64,000 nucleotides of DNA from contig NZ_CDCA01000023.1 of assembly GCF_000820185.1 (NCBI RefSeq), forward strand, positions 1-64,000, written 5' to 3'. Both the position numbers and the translations under genes were made by a program. Origin of the DNA: Aeromonas tecta. Lineage in GTDB: Bacteria > Pseudomonadota > Gammaproteobacteria > Enterobacterales > Aeromonadaceae. Positions 25,462 through 33,583 of this stretch are shown here, in pieces (position 1 is the first letter of the stretch; each line of letters begins with the position of its first letter). The notes below the pieces were generated by a model. The model did not search any database. It was given only the letters and a program-made list of their open reading frames with translations, and was not told the DNA's origin.

Positions 25462-27579
25462 TTGTATTTATTTGAAAACCTTAAAGAAATAGCCAGTTCC
25501 TACCTGCCATCCGAGCAGGTTGAGAAGCTCAGGCAAGCCTATGTGGTGGCCCGTGATGCTCACCAGGGACAGATGCGTTCCAGTGGCGAGCCCTATATCA
25601 CCCACCCTGTCGCAGTGGCCCGTATTCTGGGTGACATGCGTCTGGACCATGAGACGCTGATGGCAGCAGTGCTGCACGACGTCATCGAAGACACCCCCGT
25701 CACCAAAGATGACCTTGCCGAACTGTTCGGCAAAGCCGTTGCCGAGCTGGTCTACGGCGTCTCCAAGCTCGACAAGCTGAAATTCCGCGATCGCAAAGAG
25801 GCCCAGGCCGAGAACTTTCGCAAGATGATGATGGCCATGACCCAGGACATCCGGGTCATCTTGATCAAGCTCGCCGACCGCACCCACAACATGCGTACGC
25901 TGGGTTCACTGCGCCCGGACAAACGCCGCCGCATCGCCCGTGAGACGCTGGAGATCTTCGCCCCCATCGCCAACCGGCTCGGCATCCATACCATGAAGAA
26001 CGAGCTGGAAGAGCTCGGCTTCGAGGCGCTCTACCCCATGCGCTCGCGGGTGCTGCGCGAATCGGTACGTCGTGCCCGTGGCAATCGCCGCGAGATCATC
26101 GACTCCATCCAGAGCGAGATCGAAGGCCGCCTGCGCGAGGCCGGTATCGATGCCCAGGTCAGCGGTCGCGAGAAGAATCTGTTCTCCATCTACAACAAGA
26201 TGGAGAAGAAAGAGCTGCAGTTTCATGAGGTAATGGATATCTACGCCTTTCGCGTCAGGGTGAAGGACATAGATACCTGTTACCGGGTGCTTGGGCAGAT
26301 GCACAGCCTCTACAAGCCGCGTCCCGGCCGCTTCAAGGATTACATCTCCATCCCCAAGAGCAACGGCTACCAGTCGCTGCACACCTCCCTGGTCGGCCCC
26401 CACGGGGTACCGGTCGAGGTGCAGATCCGCACCGAGTTCATGGATCAGATGGCCGACAAGGGCGTCGCCGCCCACTGGGCCTACAAGCAAGATGGCGACA
26501 GCTCGGGCACCACGGCCCAGATCCGTGCCCAGCGCTGGATGCAGAGCCTGCTCGAGCTGCAGCAGAGCGCCGGCAGCTCGTTCGAGTTTATCGAGGGGGT
26601 CAAGACTGACCTGTTCCCGGACGAGATTTACGTGTTCACCCCGGAAGGCCGCATCATGGAGCTGCCGGCCGGCGCCACCCCGGTGGACTTCGCCTACACG
26701 GTGCACACCGACATCGGCCACGCCTGCGTCGGCTCCCGGGTCGACCGCCATCCCTACCCGCTCAGCAGCCCGCTGCATTCGGGTCAGACGGTGGAGATCA
26801 TCACCGCCCCAGGTGCCCGCCCGAACGCGGCCTGGCTCAATTTCGTGGTGACCACCAAGGCCCGCTCCAAGATCCGCCAGTTCCTGAAGAACCTGCGCAC
26901 CGAAGAGTCGGTGGTACTGGGTCGCCGCCTGCTCAACCATGCGCTCGGCGCCAAGAACATCGAAGACATCCCGGAGCCGCGCATCAAACAGGTGCTGGCC
27001 GATACCAAACACGACAACCTGCAGGGCCTGCTGGCCGATGTCGGGCTCGGCAACGCCATGAGCGTCATGGTGGCGCGCCGCATGCTGGGGGATGAACTGC
27101 CGCCGGAAGAACAACCGAAATCCAGCAGCAAGAAGATGCCGATCAAGGGTGCCGACGGCATGCTGGTCACCTTCGCCAACTGCTGCCGCCCGATCCCAGG
27201 AGACGCCATCATCGCCCACATCAGCCCGGGCAAGGGGTTGGTGATCCACCAGGAGTCCTGCCGCAACATCAAGGGCTACAGCCGCGAACCGGACAAGTAT
27301 CTGCCGGTGCAGTGGGAGGTGGACAAGGAGCAGGAGCAGGAATTCCGCACCGGTATCAGCATCGAGATCATCAACCATCAAGGGGCGCTGGCGGAGCTGG
27401 CCAACGTGATTGCCGCCACCGGCGCCAATATTCACGCCATCAGCACCGAAGAAAAGGATGGCCGGGTCTATCTGGTCACCTTGCTGATCACCACCAAGAG
27501 TCGCATTCATCTGGCCAACATCATGCGCAAGATCCGCGTGATGCCCAATGTGCTCAGGGTGAGCCGACAGAAGAACTGA
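25462..27579 (+). CDS. spoT: bifunctional (p)ppGpp synthase/hydrolase SpoT
   Basis: Makes and mainly degrades the alarmone (p)ppGpp. 705 residues: HD hydrolase domain (HDVIEDTP near residue 72), synthetase domain (SIPKSNGYQSLHTSLVGPHG), TGS (about 385-445), a helical domain, a zinc-finger-like ANCCRPIPGD region, and a C-terminal ACT domain. The start is TTG at 25462 (reading LYLFENLKEIASSYLP); E. coli spoT also begins with TTG at the same place. The frame is open 117 bases further upstream but that part is not homologous. A terminator follows directly. Confidence 0.95.
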   Translation: MYLFENLKEIASSYLPSEQVEKLRQAYVVARDAHQGQMRSSGEPYITHPVAVARILGDMRLDHETLMAAVLHDVIEDTPVTKDDLAELFGKAVAELVYGVSKLDKLKFRDRKEAQAENFRKMMMAMTQDIRVILIKLADRTHNMRTLGSLRPDKRRRIARETLEIFAPIANRLGIHTMKNELEELGFEALYPMRSRVLRESVRRARGNRREIIDSIQSEIEGRLREAGIDAQVSGREKNLFSIYNKMEKKELQFHEVMDIYAFRVRVKDIDTCYRVLGQMHSLYKPRPGRFKDYISIPKSNGYQSLHTSLVGPHGVPVEVQIRTEFMDQMADKGVAAHWAYKQDGDSSGTTAQIRAQRWMQSLLELQQSAGSSFEFIEGVKTDLFPDEIYVFTPEGRIMELPAGATPVDFAYTVHTDIGHACVGSRVDRHPYPLSSPLHSGQTVEIITAPGARPNAAWLNFVVTTKARSKIRQFLKNLRTEESVVLGRRLLNHALGAKNIEDIPEPRIKQVLADTKHDNLQGLLADVGLGNAMSVMVARRMLGDELPPEEQPKSSSKKMPIKGADGMLVTFANCCRPIPGDAIIAHISPGKGLVIHQESCRNIKGYSREPDKYLPVQWEVDKEQEQEFRTGISIEIINHQGALAELANVIAATGANIHAISTEEKDGRVYLVTLLITTKSRIHLANIMRKIRVMPNVLRVSRQKN

Positions 27580-27581
27580 AC

Positions 27582-27610
27582 ACAGGCGGCGCAAGCCGCC
27601 TGTTGCTTTT
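27582..27610 (+). terminator. terminator after spoT
   Basis: ACAGGCGGC-GCAA-GCCGCCTGT followed by TGCTTTT. In E. coli trmH is cotranscribed with spoT; this hairpin would at least reduce that. Confidence 0.8.
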
Positions 27611-27694
27611 ACAGAGACAACCCGTGGCTCCCGAGCGCGTAAGCCGCCTATCCAGCATTCTGGCCAGCTGGAGCCCCACTGCATAGAAACTGAT

Positions 27695-28441
27695 ATGACA
27701 CCTGAACGCTTTAAACGGATTTCCGACATGCTGGCCATGCGCCAGCTCGACCTGACTGTTTGCATGGAAGAGGTCCACAAGCCTCACAATCTGGCAGCCA
27801 TAGTGCGCACCGCCGACGCCATCGGCATCCATCGGGTACACGCGGTCTGGCCCAAGACCTCCATCCACCCACGCAAGGGCACCGCCCGGGGCAGCCAGAA
27901 CTGGGTGGATGTGCAACTGCATCCGGACATTGGCACTGCGGTCGGCGAGCTGAAAGCCGCCGGCATGCAGATCCTGGCGACCCACCTCTCCGACAGCTCG
28001 GTGGACTTTCGGGCCATCGACTACACCAAACCCACCGCCATCCTGGTGGGTCAGGAGAAGCACGGCATAGGGGAAGAGGCGCTGGCACTGGCCGATCACC
28101 ATATTGTCATCCCCATGGTCGGCATGGTGCAGTCCCTCAACGTCTCGGTCGCCGCCGCCGCCATCCTGTACGAGGCCCAGCGCCAGCGCGAGCTGGCCGG
28201 TTGCTATCAGCGCGGTTGCCCCCTCAGCCTGGAAGAGCAGAACAGCATCCTGTTCGAGGGGGGATATCCCATCTATGCCCAGCTCTGCAAAGAGAAAGAG
28301 ATGCCCTACCCGCAACTCGGGCCGGCTGGCGAGATCCTGGCGGACGAGGCCTGGTGGCAACGGATGCAGCTGACCCGCAAGGGCTGGGCCGCGCAACAGG
28401 AAGACCCAATGGACATGGAGTATCCATCCGATGAAATTTAA
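27695..28441 (+). CDS. trmH: tRNA (guanosine-18-2'-O)-methyltransferase
   Basis: Methylates the ribose of G18 in the D loop of many tRNAs with S-adenosylmethionine. 248 residues, a SPOUT fold with the three motifs VHKPHNLAAIVRTADAIG, ILVGQEKHGIGEEAL and IPMVGMVQSLNVSVAAAAILYEA. It sits after spoT as in E. coli, but the gene following is pldB rather than recG. Its last 11 bases overlap the pldB start. Confidence 0.95.
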   Translation: MTPERFKRISDMLAMRQLDLTVCMEEVHKPHNLAAIVRTADAIGIHRVHAVWPKTSIHPRKGTARGSQNWVDVQLHPDIGTAVGELKAAGMQILATHLSDSSVDFRAIDYTKPTAILVGQEKHGIGEEALALADHHIVIPMVGMVQSLNVSVAAAAILYEAQRQRELAGCYQRGCPLSLEEQNSILFEGGYPIYAQLCKEKEMPYPQLGPAGEILADEAWWQRMQLTRKGWAAQQEDPMDMEYPSDEI

Positions 28442-29471
28442 CTGCCTGCCCCTGCTGGCCCTGACCCTGTTTTCTGCCGGAGCCTTCGCCGTGAACAATC
28501 CCTATCAGCTGACCACTGAGGCCGAGGTGCCTGCCCTCCATCAACAGACCCTGCCGGATTTCTGGCGCGACCATGCGGTCGAGGGTGAGTTCAAGGGCAA
28601 GGATGGAGTGAGTATCCGCTACGCCGCCCTGCGCCAGGCCAAGGTGGAGCGTGCCATCCTCATCGTCAACGGCCGGGTCGAGAGCTATCTCAAGTATCAG
28701 GAACTGGCCTGGGATCTGTGGCGCCAGGGTTATAGCCTCTATCTCATCGATCACCGTGGCCAGGGGCTCTCCGGTCGCATGCTGGCGGATCCCGAGAAGG
28801 GCTATGTGGCCGACTTCGACGACTATGTGGTGGATCTCAAACAGTTCCACGACGAGGTGGTCGCTAAAGACAAGCCTGCCAAGCTGTTCCTGCTGGCCCA
28901 CTCCATGGGAGGCGCCATCTCGGCCCGTTACCTGGAACGCTGGCCGGATGATATCAAGGCCGCCGTGCTCTCTTCCCCTATGCTGGGCATCAACCTCGGC
29001 GGCCTGCCAAAGTGGCTCGCCAAAGGATTGGCCGCCACCATGGATACAGTTGGCAGCTGGTGGGGTGAGCCTCCCTACGGGCCGGGCCAGGGCGGCTATG
29101 TCTCCCACGACTTTGCCGACAACGGCCTGACGCACAGCGAGCCGCGCTACCAGTCCTTCCGCCAGCTCTACGAGCAACGCTCGCAGATAAAACTCGGCGG
29201 TGTCACCGCGCACTGGATCCGCCAAGGCATTACCGCCGGCGATGCCGCCATCGCCGACGCCGATCGCATCAAGACGCCGCTGCTGCTGATCCAGGCGGGG
29301 GATGACGGCATCGTCGACAACCTGGCCCAGGATGCGTTCTGCGCCAAGGCTCGCTGTGAAGGTGGCAAGCCGCTGCGCATCGAGGGAGCCTGGCACGAGC
29401 TGTTTGTCGAGGCCGATCCCCAGCGCATCCCGGCGTTGACCGCGACGCTGGACTTCTTCGCCCGCTTCTAG
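28431..29471 (+). CDS. pldB: secreted/periplasmic lysophospholipase L2-like alpha/beta hydrolase
   Basis: 346 residues with a cleavable signal peptide (ending near GAFA). The serine hydrolase catalytic triad is visible: nucleophile in LLAHSMGGAIS, Asp in LIQAGDDGIVDN, His in IEGAWHELFVEAD. The oxyanion motif is in IVNGRVESY and DHRGQGLSGR. It resembles PldB, which hydrolyses lysophospholipids; E. coli PldB lacks a signal peptide, so this one may act in the periplasm. The next gene is yigL, the same pldB-yigL order as in E. coli. Confidence 0.85.
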   Translation: MKFNCLPLLALTLFSAGAFAVNNPYQLTTEAEVPALHQQTLPDFWRDHAVEGEFKGKDGVSIRYAALRQAKVERAILIVNGRVESYLKYQELAWDLWRQGYSLYLIDHRGQGLSGRMLADPEKGYVADFDDYVVDLKQFHDEVVAKDKPAKLFLLAHSMGGAISARYLERWPDDIKAAVLSSPMLGINLGGLPKWLAKGLAATMDTVGSWWGEPPYGPGQGGYVSHDFADNGLTHSEPRYQSFRQLYEQRSQIKLGGVTAHWIRQGITAGDAAIADADRIKTPLLLIQAGDDGIVDNLAQDAFCAKARCEGGKPLRIEGAWHELFVEADPQRIPALTATLDFFARF

Positions 29472-29561
29472 GGCTGGTTATTTTTTGTATCCCTAAATAA
29501 ATGGGGTGAGGCAAAACGCTGGGGTACACTGCCCCGGCGTTCAATTGATGTTGAGGTAATG

Positions 29562-30365
29562 ATGTTCAAGGCTGTTGTATCCGATCTCGATGGTACCCTG
29601 CTCAACGGGCAGCACCAGGTCTCCCCCCGCACCCGTGACACCCTGCACCGCCTGGTCGATCAAGGGATCAAGTTCGTAGTGGCCACCGGTCGCCACCATG
29701 TGGACGTGCGCAGCATTCGCGATGCCCTGGGGCTGGACATCTACCTCATCACCTCCAATGGCGCCGTGGTACATGACAAGCAGGATCAGTTGATCTTCAA
29801 CCAGACCCTGCCAGAGAGCGTGGCGGCTGAGCTGATTACCCTGCAGCGCGATCCCTCCGTTCACCTCAACGTCTACTACGGCGACGAGTGGCTGGTGGAA
29901 GAGGAGATGCCGCGGATCCTGCAGTTCCATGAGGAGTCCGGCTTCGCCTACCGCCTGGCAGATTTTCGCACCCACCCGACGGACAAGGTCAACAAGGTGT
30001 TCTACATCGGCGAGCACGAGAAGCTGCTCGAGATCGAGGCACAGCTCAACCAGCAATATGGTGATCGACTCAATGTCACCTTCTCCCTGCCGGACTGTCT
30101 GGAGGTGATGCACGGTGGCGTGCACAAGGGTAACGCCGTGCGCGCCGTGCTGGAGCAGAATGGGCTAGAGATGTCCCAGGCCGTTGCCTTCGGCGATGGC
30201 ATGAACGATTTCGAGATGCTGAGCATGGTGGGCCGTGGCGTGGTGATGGGCAATGCCCACGATCGCCTCAAGCTGGCCCTGCCGGAACATGATCAGACCC
30301 TGAGCTCGGACGAGGATGGCGTCGCCGTCTATCTGGAGCGACTGTTCGCCACCCAGCTGGCCTGA
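29562..30365 (+). CDS. yigL: HAD-IIB (Cof-type) phosphatase YigL
   Basis: A 267-residue cytoplasmic phosphatase. Motif I is SDLDGTLL, motif II ATGRHHVD with SNGA, motif III around HKGNAV, and motif IV AFGDGMNDFEML. E. coli YigL dephosphorylates pyridoxal phosphate and sugar phosphates, and helps relieve sugar-phosphate stress. The second of two tandem ATG codons (29562) is preferred because GAGG then lies five bases upstream. Placement after pldB is as in E. coli. Confidence 0.9.
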   Translation: MFKAVVSDLDGTLLNGQHQVSPRTRDTLHRLVDQGIKFVVATGRHHVDVRSIRDALGLDIYLITSNGAVVHDKQDQLIFNQTLPESVAAELITLQRDPSVHLNVYYGDEWLVEEEMPRILQFHEESGFAYRLADFRTHPTDKVNKVFYIGEHEKLLEIEAQLNQQYGDRLNVTFSLPDCLEVMHGGVHKGNAVRAVLEQNGLEMSQAVAFGDGMNDFEMLSMVGRGVVMGNAHDRLKLALPEHDQTLSSDEDGVAVYLERLFATQLA

Positions 30366-30395
30366 GTCGACTTATTCTGCCTCGCCAGAAACGCA

Positions 30396-30424
30396 AAAGG
30401 GTGGCCACATGGCCACCCTTTTTA
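30396..30424. terminator. bidirectional terminator between yigL and the lectin lipoprotein
   Basis: AAAGGGTGGCC-ACAT-GGCCACCCTTT flanked by A- and T-runs, serving both converging genes. Confidence 0.85.
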
Positions 30425-30472
30425 CATTCGCATCTACGGCTCTCAGGCCGGGTGACTCCCCTCTGAGTCGGC

Positions 30473-30988
30473 TTACCAGGCCAGCTTGGGCAGTACCAGG
30501 CTATCCAGCAGGCCACCCTCTTGCTTCCACTCAAAGCTCTGATTGGCGCCACCGTAGCACTCCGCCAGCCGCAGCGGGGTGCCGGGCTGATGACGACGGC
30601 CAGCCACGTCCAGGCACAGTGACAGCTGCCGGTTGAACAGCCGGTCTGCCTGCCACTGCCATTGATGGCTATCGTCCTGGCAATCCGCCAGGGTGAGCTC
30701 GTCATCCCCCTTGGCGATCAGACAACGCTGGGCCAATTGCAGTGCCCCCGCATCCCAGTCGAACTGTTGATGTGGGCCTTTGTCGCACTCTTGTGTCAGC
30801 AGAGATCCCTGCTCGCCGAGCGTCACACAGAAACCTCCACTGGTTATCAATTCAGATGCAGTCGTACGCGCTGCTTTTGGTGAAATACCTAGCAGGAGTG
30901 AATCCTGCTTGGGCTGCAAGGCAGCGCAACCACCCAGCATCAGGGTGAGCAAAGCCAACAGGCCGGGCTGTAGAGTATTGTGCTGCAT
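30473..30988 (-). CDS. lipoprotein with ricin B-type beta-trefoil lectin domain
   Basis: 171 residues: a lipobox ending LMLGGC gives a lipidated Cys near residue 20. The mature part has two or three QxW-type beta-trefoil repeats (HQQFDWDAGAL, HQWQWQADRLFNRQLSLCLDVAG, NQSFEWKQ) with paired cysteines. Ricin-B folds bind carbohydrate, so a cell-envelope sugar-binding role is plausible; no catalytic domain is attached. The start at 30988 places the lipobox correctly. The longer frame upstream runs through the tRNA terminator and is not coding. Its ribosome-binding site is weak. Confidence 0.75.
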   Translation of the reverse strand: MQHNTLQPGLLALLTLMLGGCAALQPKQDSLLLGISPKAARTTASELITSGGFCVTLGEQGSLLTQECDKGPHQQFDWDAGALQLAQRCLIAKGDDELTLADCQDDSHQWQWQADRLFNRQLSLCLDVAGRRHQPGTPLRLAECYGGANQSFEWKQEGGLLDSLVLPKLAW

Positions 30989-31117
30989 AAGGTAGGTGCC
31001 TGAAGCTGTTCCATGGGCCCACTGTCTCGTGAGAGTGGCACACAGCATAGCGAACTCGCGGCGAGCAGGCGCCAACAGAAGTGTAAAGAGACGTGACAGA
31101 GCAGAGAAGTAATTCGC

Positions 31118-31150
31118 AGAAAAGCAAAAACCCCGCCGAAGCGGGGTTTT
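31118..31150 (-). terminator. terminator of the tRNA operon
   Basis: On the minus strand AAAACCCCGC-TTC-GGCGGGGTTTTT, followed by GCTTTT, directly after tRNA-Pro. Confidence 0.9.
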
Positions 31151-31156
31151 CAAATG

Positions 31157-31233
<77 letters not shown>

Positions 31234-31295
31234 ATGGGTACTGCTTTTTTCAACTATCGAGATAACCAATGGTCACCTTCGTCATACAGCAAGTA

Positions 31296-31381
31296 TGGTG
31301 CGAAGAGAGGGACTCGAACCCTCACACCCGGGGGGCACTAACACCTGAAGCTAGCGCGTCTACCAATTCCGCCACCTTCGC
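31296..31381 (-). tRNA. tRNA-Leu (anticodon CAG)
   Basis: 86 bases with a long variable arm and encoded CCA; anticodon in GCTTCAGGTGTTAG. Equivalent to E. coli leuT. Confidence 0.97.
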
Positions 31382-31412
31382 ATACCTAACATGCTGCAAA
31401 ACAGCTTTAAAA

Positions 31413-31488
31413 TGGGGTGGCTGATGGGGCTCGAACCCACGACAACCGGAATCACAATCCGGGACTCTACCAACTGAGCTACAGCCAC
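31413..31488 (-). tRNA. tRNA-His (anticodon GTG)
   Basis: 76 bases with encoded CCA; anticodon in GATTGTGATTC. The base 5' of the acceptor stem (31489) supplies the G-1 identity element. Equivalent to hisR. Confidence 0.97.
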
Positions 31489-31539
31489 CACAGCTGTTTT
31501 CGTTCCACAACAACGCCCGTTTAACTGGCGCACGTTTGA

Positions 31540-31616
<77 letters not shown>

Positions 31617-31636
31617 TACGCTGTCGAACGGGGCGC

Positions 31637-31665
31637 ATTATTGATGATGGCGCCCACCTTGTCTA
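31637..31665 (-). promoter_or_regulatory. tRNA operon promoter
   Basis: On the minus strand, -35 TAGACA (31660-31665) and -10 AATAAT (31637-31642) are 17 bases apart, followed by GCGCCCC. That discriminator is the same seven bases as at the rrn promoter at 249-276. Confidence 0.7.
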
Positions 31666-31808
31666 CTCTTTTTTTATCTAAAAGAATCAAGTGTTTGTTT
31701 TTCAATCGTTTTGTGCGGTTTTATGCCATTTTTCAGGGTTCAGGACCAAAATGGCGGCCCTTCGTACCAGTTTCATCCCCTCGTATGGTGGGAAACAGGC
31801 CCCGTCCC

Positions 31809-31853
31809 TTGACTTGCCTTCTTGCCCACTTAGAATGAATGAACGTTCATTCA
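31809..31853 (+). promoter_or_regulatory. promoter and TetR operator of the RND efflux operon
   Basis: -35 TTGACT (31809-31814) and -10 TAGAAT (31831-31836) are spaced by 16 bases. A perfect 18-base palindrome TGAATGAACGTTCATTCA (31836-31853) starts at the last base of the -10, so a bound repressor would block open-complex formation. Autoregulation by the TetR gene that follows is inferred. Confidence 0.75.
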
Positions 31854-31874
31854 GCCGTTAACAGTCAGAAGCTC

Positions 31875-32465
31875 ATGGATAAGAAAGAACGCATTTTCGA
31901 AGCGGCGCGCGAGATCCTCGGCGAGCAGGGTTTCTACGGCCTATCTATTGCCGTGGTCGCCAAGAAAGCCAAGGTGGCGGCGGGTACCATCTATCGCTAT
32001 TTCAGCGACAAGGATGACCTGATCCGCCAGCTGTATCAGCACACCATCCTCAAATGTCATCCTCTGGTCATGGAAGGCGTGCAGATAGAAGAGGTGTCAT
32101 ATCGGCAGTATCGGCGCCTGTGGCTCAACATCGACGGCATCTTTACCCACTCCCCCAATGCACTGAAATGTAAATTGCAGTACGAAAGTTCTCCGTTGGG
32201 GGCTGAATTGGAGCGGGATCCGGTCATAATGGCAACCTGGGCGCCACTTGAGAGCTTTTTTGAGCGGGGACGCCAGCAAGGACTGTTTATCGATTTACCC
32301 GTCCTGGTGTTGCAGGCGCTGAGTCTCGATTGTGTAGCCAATTTGGCTCAGCAACGCCGAGTTCACCCTTTTGTATTGACGCAAGAACAGCAGGAGTCGG
32401 TGATCCGGGCCAGCTGGAATGCCATTTTAAACCCTAATATTTCCACCACAGGAGCCCGTTCATGA
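31875..32465 (+). CDS. TetR/AcrR-family repressor of the adjacent RND pump
   Basis: 196 residues: an N-terminal TetR helix-turn-helix (about 4-50: RIFEAAREILGEQGFYGLSIAVVAKKAKVAAGTIYRYFSDKDDL) and a variable ligand-binding C-terminal domain. The ATG at 31875 is chosen because the upstream part of the frame lies in the operator. The stop overlaps the start of the adaptor gene (ATGA), so regulator and pump share one transcript, a self-limiting circuit. The inducing ligand is unknown. Confidence 0.9.
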   Translation: MDKKERIFEAAREILGEQGFYGLSIAVVAKKAKVAAGTIYRYFSDKDDLIRQLYQHTILKCHPLVMEGVQIEEVSYRQYRRLWLNIDGIFTHSPNALKCKLQYESSPLGAELERDPVIMATWAPLESFFERGRQQGLFIDLPVLVLQALSLDCVANLAQQRRVHPFVLTQEQQESVIRASWNAILNPNISTTGARS

Positions 32466-33568
32466 AAAAGTGGATGGCCATCATGTTGCTGATCGCACTC
32501 GCCCTGTTTGGCAGTGTCATCGGCTTCAATATGTTCAAGCAGAAGAAGATTGCCGAATTCATGGCCAACCGGCCCGAGCCGGAGTTCCCTGTCACCGCCA
32601 TGGTGACCAAGGCCCAGGACTGGACTCCCACCATCGAAGCGATCGGTTTCGTCGAACCGAACCAGGGGGTGACCCTCTCCAGTGAGCTGGCGGGCACCAT
32701 CGACAACATCAGCTTCGAATCGGGCATACATGTCAAGGCAGACCAGCTGCTGCTGAGCCTGGACTCCAGCGTGGAAAAAGCCAATCTGCAGTCTTCCCAA
32801 GCCAGATTGCCGGCGGCGCGGGCCAAGTTCGAGCGCTACAAGAATCTGTATCAGAAGAACTCCATCTCCCGGGATCAACTGGATGATGCCGAAGCCAGCT
32901 ACCGTTCGCTGGAAGCCGACATCGAGAGTCTGAAGGCCACCATAGCCCGCCGTGAAGTACGTGCGCCCTTCGGCGGTGCCGTGGGTCTGCGCAACGTCTT
33001 CCTCGGCCAGTACCTGGAGCCGGGTACCGAGATTGTGCGGCTGGAAGACACCAGCGTGATGCGCCTGCGCTTCACCGTGCCCCAGACCGACATCTCCAAG
33101 ATTTCACTGGGTCAGACCATCAAGATCAACGTGGATTCCTACCCCAGCACCCAGTTTGACGGCCAGATCACCGCCATCGAGCCTGCCGTCAACTATCAGA
33201 GCGGCCTGATCCAGGTGCAAGCAGCCATCCCGAACAACGATGGTCAGCTCCGCTCCGGTATGTTCGCCCGCGCCAGTATCATTCTGCCCACGGTGAAAGA
33301 TCAGATTGTGATCCCGCAATCCGCCATCTCCTTCACCCTCTATGGCGAGAACGTCTACGTCATCCACGAAGCGGATGGTGTGAAACGGGCCAAGCAGGTG
33401 GTGGTCAAGGCAGGCGAGCGTCGCGGCAATGACGTCCACGTGCTGTCTGGCATCAAGTCTGGCGATGAAATCGTGCTGTCGGGTCAGGTTCGCCTGAGCA
33501 ACGATACCAAGGTGCGCGTGGTCGACAACGATGCCCTTGCCGTTCCGGCACAAACCCCGATGCTGTAA
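32462..33568 (+). CDS. RND efflux periplasmic adaptor (membrane fusion protein)
   Basis: 368 residues: an N-terminal membrane anchor (about 4-22), a biotinyl-lipoyl half (VTLSSELAGTIDNISFESGIHVKADQLLLSLD), an alpha-helical hairpin (about 95-170), the second lipoyl half (IARREVRAPFGGAVGLRNVFLGQYLEPGTEIVRLED), then beta-barrel and membrane-proximal domains. It links the RND pump to an outer-membrane channel, which is not encoded here and may be TolC. No lipobox is seen. The RBS is AGGAG. The best recalled relatives are Vibrio VexG-like adaptors. Confidence 0.9.
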   Translation: MKKWMAIMLLIALALFGSVIGFNMFKQKKIAEFMANRPEPEFPVTAMVTKAQDWTPTIEAIGFVEPNQGVTLSSELAGTIDNISFESGIHVKADQLLLSLDSSVEKANLQSSQARLPAARAKFERYKNLYQKNSISRDQLDDAEASYRSLEADIESLKATIARREVRAPFGGAVGLRNVFLGQYLEPGTEIVRLEDTSVMRLRFTVPQTDISKISLGQTIKINVDSYPSTQFDGQITAIEPAVNYQSGLIQVQAAIPNNDGQLRSGMFARASIILPTVKDQIVIPQSAISFTLYGENVYVIHEADGVKRAKQVVVKAGERRGNDVHVLSGIKSGDEIVLSGQVRLSNDTKVRVVDNDALAVPAQTPML

Positions 33569-33583
33569 GCGCGGAGACCTGCG

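Noticed and set aside
25906..27780. 624-codon minus-strand ORF opposite spoT, and similar long shadow frames opposite kdpA, gyrB, the RND permease and fabV
   Set aside because: Antisense open frames are expected in GC-rich coding DNA with strong codon bias; the sense strand encodes well-known proteins.
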